20,000 nucleotides of DNA from Symbiodinium natans (GCA_905221605.1 CAJNDS010002147.1:304141-324140), one strand, 5' to 3'; counted from the stretch's first letter, positions 1-7,306 are shown. Notes: a model not told the origin generated them from the sequence alone. Translations and numbers: made by a program.

Positions 1-28
1 CTGCCCCGGAACGCCTTTTCCTGGGCAG

Positions 29-55
29 GTGATTTGTCTACCCGAGGTTCTGGAG
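29..55 (+). CDS. PP2C phosphatase, exon a (partial gene)
   Basis: Reads VICLPEVLE after a pyrimidine-rich stretch ending in GGGCAG. PP2C phosphatases have a '..PEV..' strand just before the segment in the next exon (487-543), so order and frame agree. The exon ends GAG|GCC, a GC donor of the dinoflagellate AG|GC type, in phase 0. The frame is open back to base 2, so the exon may start outside the window. Weak alone; supported mainly by the two exons after it. Confidence 0.45.
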
Positions 56-103
56 GCCGGTGGGTGGGTGGCAAGCGGGGCTCGTGGGCTCCCCTTGGCG
101 TTT

Positions 104-346
104 GTTTAGGGGTTTGGGGTTTTGGGTTAGGGGTTTGGGGTTTAGGGTTTTGGGTTTGGGGTTAGGGGTTAGGGGTTTGGGGTTAGGGTTTTGGGTTAGG
201 GTTTGGGGTTGGGGTTTCGGGTTTAGGGTTTAGGGTTTAGGGTTTAGTGTTTAGGGTTAGGGTTTGGGGTTTAGGGTTTAGGGTTGAGGGTTGAGGGTTG
301 AGGGCTTAGGGTTCAGGCTTCAGGGTTTAGGGTTTAGGGGTTGTTA
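104..346 (+). repeat. Degenerate G-strand telomere-like array
   Basis: TTTAGGG with many GGGGTTT, TTTTGGG and TTGAGGG variants. Fills most of the intron after the first PP2C exon. Variant-rich, so old or diverging. Confidence 0.9.
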
Positions 347-355
347 AACCCTACC

Positions 356-475
356 TTCATGGGTACGTAGAAGCAGGGGCATAAGCAGGGTAACTATGTT
401 TATGTAGGTAGGGCAACTATGGATATAACCCTGCTTAGGGTACTTCTCACCCTATGTCACGAAACCTCCAAGTAG
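356..475. mobile_element. MITE-like element, family 1 copy A
   Basis: Left edge TTCATGGGTAC, right edge CCTCCAAGTAG; the reverse complement of the right edge (CTACTTGGAGG) directly precedes TTCATGGGTAC at 5134. Internal inverted segments AAGCAGGGT / ACCCTGCTT. No coding capacity. Ends 11 bases before the PP2C core exon. Confidence 0.5.
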
Positions 476-486
476 CCCTATGGCAG

Positions 487-543
487 GTCCAGATCAGCAG
501 TGAGGATCAGTTCATGGTGATGGCCAGCGACGGTGTCTTTGAG
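487..543 (+). CDS. PP2C phosphatase, core metal-binding exon
   Basis: Nineteen codons read VQISSEDQFMVMASDGVFE. This matches the PP2C/PPM core strand 'D.F.v.ASDGv.(D/E)', whose second Asp binds the catalytic Mg/Mn; PPM enzymes remove phosphate from Ser/Thr. Acceptor is ATGGCAG, donor GAG|GCC (GC-AG), phase 0 at both ends. The next exon (942) supplies the expected continuation, which supports the non-canonical donor. Strongest family match in the first 10 kb. The N-terminal half of the domain lies upstream of the window. Confidence 0.75.
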
Positions 544-941
544 GCCCTCGAACTTGGAGGGGTCGTGAGCCAGCGGGGCTTGGTCTTTGAAGAAGTTCCC
601 CAAAAAGCCGGGCCGCTGACTTCTTGCTAGCCCTCCCTAATCCCTAAGTCCCAAGTCCTACCTCGACATACCCACGAGCCTGCACTGAAGTCCTGGGGGC
701 ATGAAGGCAGTGGCTTCTACTTCCTTATTCAGGGTTTGTAGAACCGGGAGACTCCCAATCTTATCCCCTGAGCCCGAAGACCAAGCCTCTTTCAAGCCCT
801 GATGAACCCTAAGCCTTGAGCCGAAGGAGTTCAGGGCTCGTTTGTTTGGGGCATGTGCAGTTGAGGGGGGGACGCCGCCCCCCCGCCCAGCAACCCCAAA
901 AGCCTCAGCCATTGCTCATAGGGCTTAGGGCCGAGCTGCAG

Positions 942-980
942 GTGTTCACCTCCGACCAGCTGGTTCAGGAGTTGCTCAAG
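942..980 (+). CDS. PP2C phosphatase, exon c
   Basis: Reads VFTSDQLVQELLK after acceptor GCTGCAG. Joined in phase 0 to 487-543 it gives DGVFEVFTSDQLVQELL, the usual PP2C order of DGV(F/W) then a (S/T)(N/D)QE(V/L)V-type helix. The exon ends CTCAAG|GCC, again AG|GC. The frame stays open for about eight more codons, so the exact 3' end is uncertain. Confidence 0.65.
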
Positions 981-1007
981 GCCTCTTTTGCTCGTGCTGG
1001 TGCTAGG

Positions 1008-1103
1008 GTTCAGGGTTCAGGGTTCAGGGTTTAGGGTTTAGGGTTTAGGGTTTAGGGTTTAGGGTGTGGGGTTTAGGGCTTGGGGTTTAGGGTTTAGGGT
1101 GGC
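1008..1103 (+). repeat. G-strand telomere-like array
   Basis: Begins shortly after the PP2C exon at 942-980. The rest of the intron to 1383 holds a short unique block (1105-1185) with GGGTTATAAGTG...CACTTATAACCC inverted repeat, and 1255-1345 with no convincing exon. Confidence 0.9.
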
Positions 1104-1383
1104 GCTTTGAGGTTTCAGGGGTGTAGGAGTAGGGTTATAAGTGGGTAGCTATGATAGATCCTTCTCGGGGTCACTTATAACCCTCAACCCTAAACCCTAA
1201 ACCCATCAACCTGCAATTGAACCTTCAAGAAGGCTGCGGCGTTCAGGGTTTAGGCTTGGTAGGGGAAGTGGGAGGCTACATTGCGCTTGAAACATTTCGG
1301 CAGTGCTTTGGCAGAGTATTGAGGGAAACCCAAAAACTCCCTAAGCCCTAAACATCCCTGAGCCCTAAACCCAAAACCCTAAA

Positions 1384-1682
1384 CCCAACAACCCCAACAA
1401 CCCCAACAACCCCAACAACCCCAACAACCCCAACAACCCCAACAACCCCAACAACCCCAACAACCCCAACAACCCCAACAGCCCCAACAGCCCCAACAAC
1501 CCCAACAACCCCAACAGCCCCAACAACCCCAACAACCCCAACAACCCCAACAACCCCAACAACCCCAACAACCCCAACAACCCGAACAACCCCAACAACC
1601 CCAACAACCCCAACAACCCCAACAACCCCAACAACCCCAACAACCCCAACAACCAAAACAACCAAAACAACCCCAACAACCC
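1384..1682. repeat. CCCCAACAA 9-bp minisatellite
   Basis: About 33 near-identical copies of CCCCAACAA, with a few CCCCAACAG variants and CCAAAACAA at the right end. Long open frames on the minus strand here (Gly-Val-Val, Leu-Gly-Leu or Trp-Gly-Cys runs) are pure repeat translations, not genes. Confidence 0.9.
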
Positions 1683-1822
1683 TGAACTCTAAAGCTTCCC
1701 CTATCGGTTTCGGGTTTAGGGTTTAGGGTCAAGCAGCATAGCTTCAACCGGCCATTCCGTCTCTGCCGGCTTTGCCCGATGCATTTTAGATCGGGGCCTC
1801 CTTGAGAATCCCAACCTAACCC

Positions 1823-2023
1823 CTACACCCTAAACCCTAAACCCTAAACCCTAAACCCTAAACCCTAAACCCTCAACCCTAAACCCTAAGCCCTCAACCC
1901 TAAACCCTAAACCCTATACCCTAAACCCTAAGCCCTGAACCCTATACCCTAAGCCCTAAGCTCTAAACCCTAAACCCTAAACCCTAAACCCTAAACCCTA
2001 AACCCTAAACCCTAAACCCTAAA
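1823..2023 (-). repeat. C-strand telomere-like array
   Basis: CCCTAAA with CCCTCAA, CCCTAAG and CCCTATA variants. Ends 19 bases before the exon candidate at 2042. Confidence 0.95.
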
Positions 2024-2041
2024 CCATTGAGAACGCCCCAG

Positions 2042-2101
2042 GAGCGGCGGCGACTGAAGACGTGGCCCATGGCTGTGGATAGCATCCTGAAGAGCCTGGG
2101 A
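2042..2101 (+). CDS. Probable PP2C exon d (helical segment)
   Basis: Twenty codons, GC3-rich, begin ERRRLKTWPMAVDSILKSLG after acceptor CGCCCCAG and end at GGA|GTGGAT, phase 0 to 0. Position fits the helix between the SDQLVQ segment and the final 'DN.S' strand of PP2C. Assignment to this gene is inference: it rests on phase and position, and the peptide alone is not diagnostic. A CCCTAAA array lies just upstream and a TTTAGGG-like array just downstream. Confidence 0.45.
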
Positions 2102-2107
2102 GTGGAT

Positions 2108-2460
2108 GGGCTTTGGAGGGTTTTATGGGGTTTAGGGGTTTAGGGGTTTTTAGGGGTTTAGGGGTTTAGGGTTTAGGGTACATGGTTTTGGGATTTCAGG
2201 GCCTCTCCGGGTGTGGGGTTCACGGTTTTTCGGGTTGTCTGGGCAGAGGGGGCTACTGGGCCAGGGGGCCGGGGAGTTGGGGCTTTGGGGGTTGGGGGGG
2301 TTGACGGATTTGGCGGTTTGGTGGGGGATTTTGAGGGACTTGGGGGTTTTGGGGAGCCAGGGCCGGTTTTGGGGTTTAGGGTTTAAGGGTTTAGGGGTTT
2401 AAGGGTTTAGGGTTTGGGTTTTTGGGGTTGGGTTGTTTGGGGGTTTAGGGTTTAGTGGTT
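2108..2460 (+). repeat. Degenerate G-rich intron segment
   Basis: TTTAGGGG, TTTTGGGG and GGGTTTAAGGG blocks interleaved with G-rich unique sequence. No supported coding frame; the open frame across 2211-2402 is G/W/L-rich repeat translation. 2461-2700 is T- and G-rich unique sequence, probably intronic. Confidence 0.7.
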
Positions 2461-2707
2461 CAGTGAAAAGGCGCGATGCCTTTCTGTTTTTTATTTTTTT
2501 GGGGTCGGTTGCTCTGCAGCATGCGGTTTGTTTCAGGTGGTTTGAGGGGCTTTAGGGGGTTTGAGGGGTTTCAGGGGGTTTGAGGGGTTTCAGGGAGTTC
2601 AGAGGGTTCAGGACATTCACGAGGTTCAGGGATTTGGGGCTTCTTCTTCCTTCAGTGCTTGCCTTAGTTGCCTTACTATAGGGGTCGGAAGAATTACTCA
2701 TAGTATT

Positions 2708-2812
2708 ACCCTAAACCCTAAACCCTAAACCCTAAACCCTAAACCCTAAACCCTAAACCCTAAACCCTAAACCCTAAACCCTAAACCCTAAACCCTAAAC
2801 CCTAAACCCTAC
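2708..2812 (-). repeat. Clean C-strand telomere-like array
   Basis: About 15 near-perfect CCCTAAA copies, ending 19 bases before the acceptor of the 2832 exon. Homogeneity suggests recent expansion or correction. Confidence 0.95.
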
Positions 2813-2831
2813 ATTAGTTGCCTCTTGCCAG

Positions 2832-2888
2832 CCTTGGGAAACTCTCCTCGGAAGCCGCGTCAGGAGAGCCTGGAGCAGCGGCGACAAC
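2832..2888 (+). CDS. Probable PP2C exon e with SGDN motif
   Basis: After acceptor TTGCCAG the frame reads PWETLLGSRVRRAWSSGDN, then GTG AGC ATT (VSI). Animal-type PP2Cs end in '..S.DN.S' near the C terminus, where the Asp is a metal ligand, so SGDNVSI fits. GTGAGC is both in-frame coding and a good donor, so the exon may end at 2888 or run on. Another frame (RKPRQESLEQRRQREH) is also open across the same bases, which lowers confidence. Confidence 0.45.
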
Positions 2889-2900
2889 GTGAGCATTTGC

Positions 2901-3589
2901 CGCCGGCTGAGTCGGGCATCAGTTCTTTTCAGGGTTCAGGGTTCAGGATTCAGGGTTTAGGGTTTAAGGGTTTAAGGGTTTAAGGGGTTAGGGGCGGTGA
3001 AGGTAAAAGGGGTTCCGAGTTTAAGGCCTGGAAACAGAAGAGGTGCTGTCGGAACCCCGCTGGAGTGATGGTCGTGTGAAAGGGGCGGGGCGGCGGGAGG
3101 TTTGTGTGTGTGGGGGGGGGGGGCGGGGTGTGATCCGCTTTCGGGGTTGAGTGGCCAGTCCCTTGAACTTTCAAATACACACCTTTTACCTCAGCTGCCG
3201 AACCCTGACCCCGAAACCCCCTCCACTCCCTAAATTCCCCCAAAAGGTCCTTGAAGCCCCCTGAAAGCCCACCCTTAAAACCCCCTTGAGGCCCCCTTAA
3301 AGCCCCCCCCTGAAAGGCACCCTTAAACTATATCCCCTTTTGTCAGTTTTTTGTTTATATAAAAACCCAAGAGGATATTAGGCATATTGTGTTTATCAAG
3401 GTTCCAGGGGGAGTCTAGCTTAAAGCCCCCCGCCCCCCCTTGGGTTTAGGGTTTAGGGTTTAGGGTTTAGGGTTTAGGGTTTAGGGTTTAGGGTTTAGGG
3501 CTTAAAGCCCCCCCCCCCCCCCCCCCCCCGGAACCCTTGGGAGCTGCATGGGGGGTCGGTCTGAGGTTTGGTCGAGTTCCTTCAACCAG
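2901..3589. other. Non-coding region between PP2C exon and gene 2
   Basis: Holds degenerate TTTAGGG (2927-2990, 3440-3500), homopolymer G at 3111-3123, purine/pyrimidine-rich 'CCCCTTAAAG' repeats (3240-3320), one introner-like element (3328-3418) and a C run at 3506-3528. No convincing exon; no obvious terminator or promoter. Confidence 0.6.
3328..3418 (+). mobile_element. Introner-like/MITE element copy 1 with 6-bp TSD
   Basis: Runs from CTATATCCCC to GGGGAGTCTAG (91 bp) and is flanked on both sides by CTTAAA (3322-3327 and 3419-3424), a target-site duplication. It shares start, middle (AGAGGATATTAG.CATAT) and end (GGGAGTC.AG) with 19601-19743. Ends form an imperfect inverted repeat (CTATATCCCC / CTAGACTCCC). 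Its right end carries an AG, a ready-made splice acceptor. No coding capacity. Confidence 0.7.
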
Positions 3590-3627
3590 ATGCTGGCATC
3601 TGAGACACACTGGTACTTTGTGAGCAA
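3590..3627 (+). CDS. DUSP-like domain exon 1 (gene 2)
   Basis: Acceptor CTTCAACCAG is followed by ATGCTGGCATCT..., reading MLASETHWYFVS plus two bases, with donor AA|GTGGAAG. Joined to 4096-4139 it gives HWYFVSNWDPKWHS. The pattern 'WY.VS..W..kW' recalls the DUSP domain found with ubiquitin-specific proteases. The ATG directly after the AG could be a start codon, but the open frame extends upstream. Assignment is a motif-level guess; no protease catalytic domain is visible in the window. Confidence 0.45.
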
Positions 3628-3670
3628 GTGGAAGCCCCAAACCTACCCCAGCAGACCCCGAAAATCGAGA

Positions 3671-3750
3671 ATTTTAGGGGTTTAGGGTTTAGGGTTTAGG
3701 GTTTAGGGGTTTAGGGTTTAGGGTTTAGGGTTTAGGGTTTGGGGTTTAGG
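3671..3750 (+). repeat. G-strand telomere-like array
   Basis: TTTAGGG copies starting about 45 bases after the donor at 3627 and running up to the MITE-like element at 3753. Confidence 0.9.
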
Positions 3751-3752
3751 CG

Positions 3753-3858
3753 TGGGTACTTGTACGTAGCATTTTTGGTGCCCTGAATACGGTTGTAACT
3801 ACACAGTTACCCCCCGCCCGCACCTGGAGCCCAACTTGTAAGTACCCATGAAGCTCCA
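3753..3858. mobile_element. MITE-like element, family 1 copy B
   Basis: Left TGGGTACTTGTACG and right CTTGTAAGTACCCA form a terminal inverted repeat; outside the right end is TGAAGCTCCAA, the complement of TTGGAGCTTCA, matching the family edge at 5134. Confidence 0.55.
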
Positions 3859-3926
3859 AAGTGAACCTTTAAACTCTCGGAACCCTCTGGACCCTGAAGC
3901 CCTACAAAACCCCCTACCCTGAACCT

Positions 3927-4058
3927 ACCCTAAACCCTAAACCCTAAACCCTAAACCCTAAACCCTAAACCCTAAACCCTAAACCCTAAACCCTAAACCC
4001 TAAACCCTACACCCTAAACCCTAAACCCTACACCCTAAACCCTAAACCCGAAACCCTA
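3927..4058 (-). repeat. C-strand telomere-like array
   Basis: CCCTAAA with CCCTACA variants, placed 38 bases before the acceptor of the exon at 4096. Confidence 0.95.
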
Positions 4059-4095
4059 AGACCCTCTTCCACTTTTTTAAACGTGATCCTGTCAG

Positions 4096-4139
4096 CTGGG
4101 ATCCCAAGTGGCACAGCAGGGCTGCTGGGAGGCTCCCGG
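4096..4139 (+). CDS. DUSP-like domain exon 2 (gene 2)
   Basis: Acceptor CTGTCAG and donor GTAAGG are both good. The frame reads WDPKWHSRAAGRLP plus G, the first base of the next codon. Joined to 4618-4667 it gives RLPGPEQI, resembling the PGP(I) turn that follows the W..W helix in DUSP domains. Phase agrees with both neighbours. This exon carries almost no telomere-like sequence at its edges, unlike most others. Confidence 0.5.
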
Positions 4140-4617
4140 GTAAGGCCGAAACGTGAACCCACATTTTCAAGGTGTGGGTTTTAGGGTTTAGGGTTTAGTG
4201 TTTAGGGTCTAGTAGCCCCAAACCCCAAGGCTTAGGGTTTAGTAGCCCTGAAACCCCAAACCCTAAACCCTCAACCCGGACGCTAAAAACCCTAGACCCC
4301 TAAACCCCTAAACCCCTTAAAACCTGAACCCCCCAAAACTCCTCAACCTAGAATCAAGACTTTTGCCGCCTTCAGCCCTGCGCCCCCCTCCCAAATCCGC
4401 CATGGCTCCGGCTCCGTGGGGGCAAAGCCCGGACATCGGCGCCGGTTTCGATTTAAGCTGGAGCATCCGCGCCTGCGACGGCGAAGCTCGTGAAACAAGA
4501 GAGGGTTTCGAAGGGTTTTTGGCCTTGCTCGGGCTGTTTGTTGGGTTTTTTGGGTTTTTTTGGGGGTTTTGGGGCTGTTGGGGCTTTTGGGGCTTGAGGG
4601 TCTGAATGTAAATCAAG

Positions 4618-4667
4618 GCCCCGAGCAAATCTGGACAGACGAAAAGTCCTTGGCCAGCCCAAAGCGC
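4618..4667 (+). CDS. Candidate exon 3 (gene 2)
   Basis: Acceptor AATCAAG, then PEQIWTDEKSLASPKR and donor CGC|GTGCTC. Phase 1 to 0. The split Gly completes 'PGP' with the previous exon. Two other frames are also open across this stretch, one of them basic (NLDRRKVLGQPKAR), so the frame is chosen on phase only. Confidence 0.35.
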
Positions 4668-4799
4668 GTGCTCCCCGGATGAGCAAGAGAAGGACCCAGA
4701 TCCCCCTTGTTTAGGGTTTAGGTTCCCTTACAAGCCCCTTTAAACCAAAAGGGCACCGGTTTGTTCCTGGGTTCCTCTTGGGTCTAGGCGAAGGTTTGT

Positions 4800-5123
4800 C
4801 AACCCTAAACCCTAAACCCTAAACCCTAAGCCCTAAACCCTAAACCCTAAACCCTAAACCCTAAGCCCAAAGCCCAAAGCCCAAAGCCCTAAACCCTAAA
4901 CCCTAAACCCTAAACCCTAAACCCTAAACCCTAAGCCCTAAGCCCTAAGCCCTAAACCCTAAACCCAAAACCCGCCCAACGCCCTAAACCCTAAATCCTA
5001 AACCCTAAACCCTAAACCCACACTAAACCCTAAACCCTAAACCCTAAACCCTAAACCCTAAACCCTAAACCCTAAACCCTAAACCCTAAACCCTAAACCC
5101 TAAACCCTAAACCCTAAACCCTA
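4800..5123 (-). repeat. Long C-strand telomere-like array
   Basis: CCCTAAA with CCCTAAG and CCCAAAG sub-blocks; higher-order variant clusters (three consecutive CCCAAAG, three CCCTAAG) show local duplication. Interior of the intron 4668-5747. Confidence 0.95.
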
Positions 5124-5133
5124 GAGATTGTTG

Positions 5134-5310
5134 CTACTTGGAGGTTCATGGGTACTCACAAGTGTGGCTATAAGTACCCCAAGCAAGGCGATAACTCTAC
5201 TTGGAGGTTCATGGTACTTACTAACCAATTATAACTGTACTTATAACCGTACCTAGGACCATATCAGGGCACTTGTAGCTACCTCGCCTATAACTCCATA
5301 TAAGTACCCC
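5134..5310. mobile_element. MITE-like family 1, two tandem copies
   Basis: CTACTTGGAGGTTCATGGGTACT at 5134 and a near-identical copy at 5197; each is followed by ATAAGTACCCC (5170-5180, 5299-5309). GGGTACT and AGTACCC are inverted, so each unit is a short fold-back. The pair sits between two C-strand arrays. Confidence 0.6.
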
Positions 5311-5700
5311 TAAACCCTAAACCCTAAATCCTAAACCCTAAACCCTAAACCCTAAACCCTAAACCCTAAACCCTAAACACTCAACCCTCAACCCTAAACC
5401 CTAAACCCTAAACCCTAAACCCTAAACCCTAAAACCCTAAACCCTAAACCCTAAACCCTAAACTCTAAACCCTAAACCCTAAACCCTAAACCCTAAACCC
5501 TAAACCCTAACACCCTAAACCCTAAACCCTAAACCCTAAACTCTAAACCCTAAACCCTAAACCCTAAACCCTAAACCCTAAAACCCTAAAGCCTAAACCC
5601 TAAACCCTCACCTCTAAACCCTAAACCCTAGACCCTAAACCCTAAACCCTAAACCCTAAACCCTAGACCCTAGACCCTAGACCCTAAACCCTGGACCCTA
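5308..5700 (-). repeat. Longest C-strand telomere-like array
   Basis: About 55 heptamers, mostly CCCTAAA, with CCCTAGA and 8-mer CCCTAAAA slippage variants toward the right. Precedes the acceptor at 5747. Confidence 0.95.
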
Positions 5701-5747
5701 GCTGGGATTCAGTCCAAAGGCGGCTGCGGGCCCTGAAATTTTTACAG

Positions 5748-5799
5748 CCTGCCAGGCAGGGGCTGACCCCCGTCCGGCTCCAAGTCCCAAGAGCTCCGG
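5748..5799 (+). CDS. Candidate exon 4 (gene 2)
   Basis: Good acceptor AAATTTTTACAG. The frame PARQGLTPVRLQVPRAP continues to G|GTTTAGGG, where the telomere-like array supplies the donor. Phase 0 to 1. No family recognised. Confidence 0.35.
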
Positions 5800-5896
5800 G
5801 TTTAGGGTTTAGGGTTTAGGGTTTAGGGTTTAGGGTGTAGGGTTTAAGGGTTAAGGGTTTAGGGTTTAGGGTCTAGGGTCTAGGGTCTAGGGTTTA
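5800..5896 (+). repeat. G-strand array starting at the 5799 donor
   Basis: Begins GTTTAGGG exactly at the candidate splice donor; ends in GTCTAGGG copies, mirroring the CCCTAGA cluster at the end of the preceding array. Confidence 0.9.
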
Positions 5897-5915
5897 AAGG
5901 GCTCCATGTGCGCAG

Positions 5916-5931
5916 GCATGAGGCCTCGGCG
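5916..5931 (+). CDS. Candidate 16-nt micro-exon (gene 2)
   Basis: GTGCGCAG acceptor, MRPR plus two bases, donor CG|GTGACG. It is proposed because it converts phase 1 of the previous exon to phase 2 required by 6490-6564. No independent support. Confidence 0.2.
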
Positions 5932-5993
5932 GTGACGAAAGGGCGGGGAGCTTACGGGGAAAATCAGGGTTGGTCCGAGAATCCGCAACCAGC

Positions 5994-6045
5994 GCCTCCC
6001 CCCCCCTTCCCCCCTCCCCCTCCCCTCCCCCCCTCCCCTCCCACC
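5994..6045 (+). repeat. Poly-pyrimidine CCCCTCC tract
   Basis: C-rich tract with scattered T. Could act as a very strong polypyrimidine tract; proline-rich open frames here are artefacts. 6170-6365 is AT-rich unique intron sequence. Confidence 0.8.
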
Positions 6046-6256
6046 TCCAAGCCCTCCAGCACCTTTTTTGCTTCACCCATTTGCCCAAGCCCTACCGGTC
6101 CGCAAGACCTAAACCCTCAACCCCAAACCCTGAAGCCCAAACCCTAAACCCTAAGCCCCGAAACCCTTCAATTCAAGGTTACAGACAGGGCCGTTTCGGG
6201 CACAGCCCTTTTGGGCAAATAGATTTTTCGTGGCTCGTTTGGACACCCATTTCTTA

Positions 6257-6335
6257 ATAGTATCATACTATGATTAGTAATCGTATTAGTACGGTTAATA
6301 GTATGATGATTATTCATAGTACCCTTATATAAGGG
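6257..6335. repeat. AT-rich hairpins in intron
   Basis: ATAGTAT-C-ATACTAT at 6257-6271 and the perfect 14-bp palindrome CCCTTATATAAGGG at 6322-6335, with TTAATAGTAT repeated near 6255 and 6295. Possibly a decayed fold-back element. Confidence 0.5.
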
Positions 6336-6378
6336 ACTATTATCTGTCAATTTTCTTGTTGGTTCTTGAGTAAATAAA

Positions 6379-6467
6379 CCTAAACCCCTAAACCCTAAAC
6401 CCTAAACCCAAAACCGTAAACCCTAAATCCTAAACCCTAAACCCTAATTCCTAAACCCTAAACCCTG
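6379..6467 (-). repeat. C-strand telomere-like array
   Basis: CCCTAAA with several substitutions, 20 bases before the acceptor of the acidic exon (6490). Confidence 0.95.
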
Positions 6468-6489
6468 TAGAACATGTTAAAGTTCCCAG

Positions 6490-6564
6490 GCCCCTTGTGG
6501 CGAACCCGGCCGACCTCCCGGGCGACGAGGATGAGGACGATGAGGACGAGATGGAGGAGGCAAG
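6490..6564 (+). CDS. Acidic-stretch exon (gene 2)
   Basis: Acceptor GTTCCCAG, then PLVANPADLPGDEDEDDEDE followed by MEEA and two bases. Donor is GCAAG|GTTTGGGG, the first bases of a G-strand array. The run of Asp/Glu suggests a flexible acidic linker. Splicing in phase 2 to 6866 gives MEEARDSII without a stop. Coding character is clear from GC3 and acidic composition; family unknown. Confidence 0.6.
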
Positions 6565-6826
6565 GTTTGGGGTTTAGGGTTTAGGGTTTAGGGTTTAGGG
6601 TTTAGGGTTTGGGGTTTGGGGTTTGGGGTTTGGGGTTTGGGGTTTGGGGCTTGGGGTTTGGGGCTTGGGGCTTGGGGCTTGGGGTTTGGGGCTTGGGGTT
6701 TGGGGTTTGGGGCTTGGGGTTTGGGGTTTGGGGTTTGGGGTTTGGGGCTTGGGGCTTGGGGCTTGGGGTTTGGGGTTTGGGGTTTGGGGTTTGGGGTTTA
6801 GGGTTTAGGGTTTAGGGATTAGGGTT
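6565..6826 (+). repeat. G-strand array and GGGGTTT variant block
   Basis: Starts exactly at the donor of 6490-6564. First TTTAGGG, then about 27 copies of GGGGTTT/GGGGCTT (6608-6795), then TTTAGGG again. Nested variant domains imply internal amplification. Open frames of Gly/Leu/Val/Trp here are artefacts. Confidence 0.95.
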
Positions 6827-6865
6827 TGTGCACATTTGTATCCTGAACCCCCAAGAACTAGCCAG

Positions 6866-6923
6866 AGACTCCATCATCCCTGAATCCTTCAAGAATATGG
6901 TCAATTCCATGCACCTCTTTAGG
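6866..6923 (+). CDS. Exon of gene 2 (DSIIPESF...)
   Basis: Acceptor ACTAGCCAG; first base A completes an Arg codon with the previous exon, then DSIIPESFKNMVNSMHLFR. Ends AGG|GTTTAGGG: the donor is the first heptamer of the telomere-like array. Phase 2 to 0. Predicted mostly helical. No family recognised. Confidence 0.6.
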
Positions 6924-6975
6924 GTTTAGGGTTTAGGGTTTAGGGTTTAGGGTTTAGGGTTTAGGGTTTAGGGGT
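6924..6975 (+). repeat. G-strand array forming a donor
   Basis: GTTTAGGG copies begin at the first intron base after the exon ending 6923. Remaining intron to 7120 is unique and pyrimidine-rich at its end. Confidence 0.9.
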
Positions 6976-7120
6976 TAGGCTTCAGTGTTTAGGGGCCGCC
7001 ACCGCCCCCAAGGCGCTTTGTTGTTGGGAGTCGAACGCCAGGGTTTGTATAACTACAAAAGGGCAGGAACATCCTACCACCCAGATTCGGCCCTTGTTCC
7101 CTTTTTCCTCTTGGGCCTAG

Positions 7121-7143
7121 GAAACAGACTGGGTTTTACAATG
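7121..7143 (+). CDS. Micro-exon of gene 2 (ETDWVLQ)
   Basis: Strong pyrimidine-rich acceptor (ttccctttttcctcttgggcctag), 23 nt, donor GTATGC. Reads ETDWVLQ plus TG. Flanking phases fit exactly: 6923 ends in phase 0 and 7222 starts after two bases, giving HLFRETDWVLQWVYFKVQ. Confidence 0.55.
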
Positions 7144-7221
7144 GTATGCTTTAATACTTTTTTGGTTCTGGGTTCCTAATATAGCACTTATACACAAAAA
7201 AAGTGTATACTGTTTTTCCAG

Positions 7222-7306
7222 GGTCTACTTCAAAGTTCAAAGTAGGAAACATAGCGCAAGGTTTAGTGAGACGTGGAGGAGTCGACTGCCGCAGGGCCCA
7301 GATCGG
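7222..7306 (+). CDS. Exon of gene 2 (VYFKVQSRKH...)
   Basis: Acceptor TGTTTTTCCAG is excellent. After one base that completes Trp, the frame reads VYFKVQSRKHSARFSETWRS then RLPQGPDR, ending CGG|GTTTGGG, where the repeat is the donor. A possible earlier donor is AAG|GTTTAG at 7260. Basic and aromatic-rich. Upstream intron sequence is AT-rich and nearly free of telomere-like repeat. Confidence 0.6.

Noticed and set aside
1255-1345. Frame GGYIALETFRQCFGRVLRE as a PP2C exon
   Set aside because: No acceptor with correct phase and no match to the expected PP2C helix; probably chance.
1348-1747. Open frames of 105-122 codons on the minus strand (Gly-Val-Val, Leu-Gly-Leu, Trp-Gly-Cys runs)
   Set aside because: They translate the 9-bp CCCCAACAA repeat in its three frames; all frames are open simultaneously, which is a repeat property, not coding.
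1823-2023. A true chromosome end
   Set aside because: Arrays occur in both orientations dozens of times, are degenerate and are separated by exons; this is interstitial, not terminal.
4363-4605. Open frame starting MAPAPWGQSPDIGAGF
   Set aside because: The first 40 codons look plausible, but the right half is GGGTTTT repeat translation, and no splice boundary fits the DUSP-like exons on either side. Could still hide an exon near 4400-4495.
6609-6815. Three overlapping Gly/Phe/Val/Trp/Leu open frames
   Set aside because: Translations of the GGGGTTT array, shifted by one base each.
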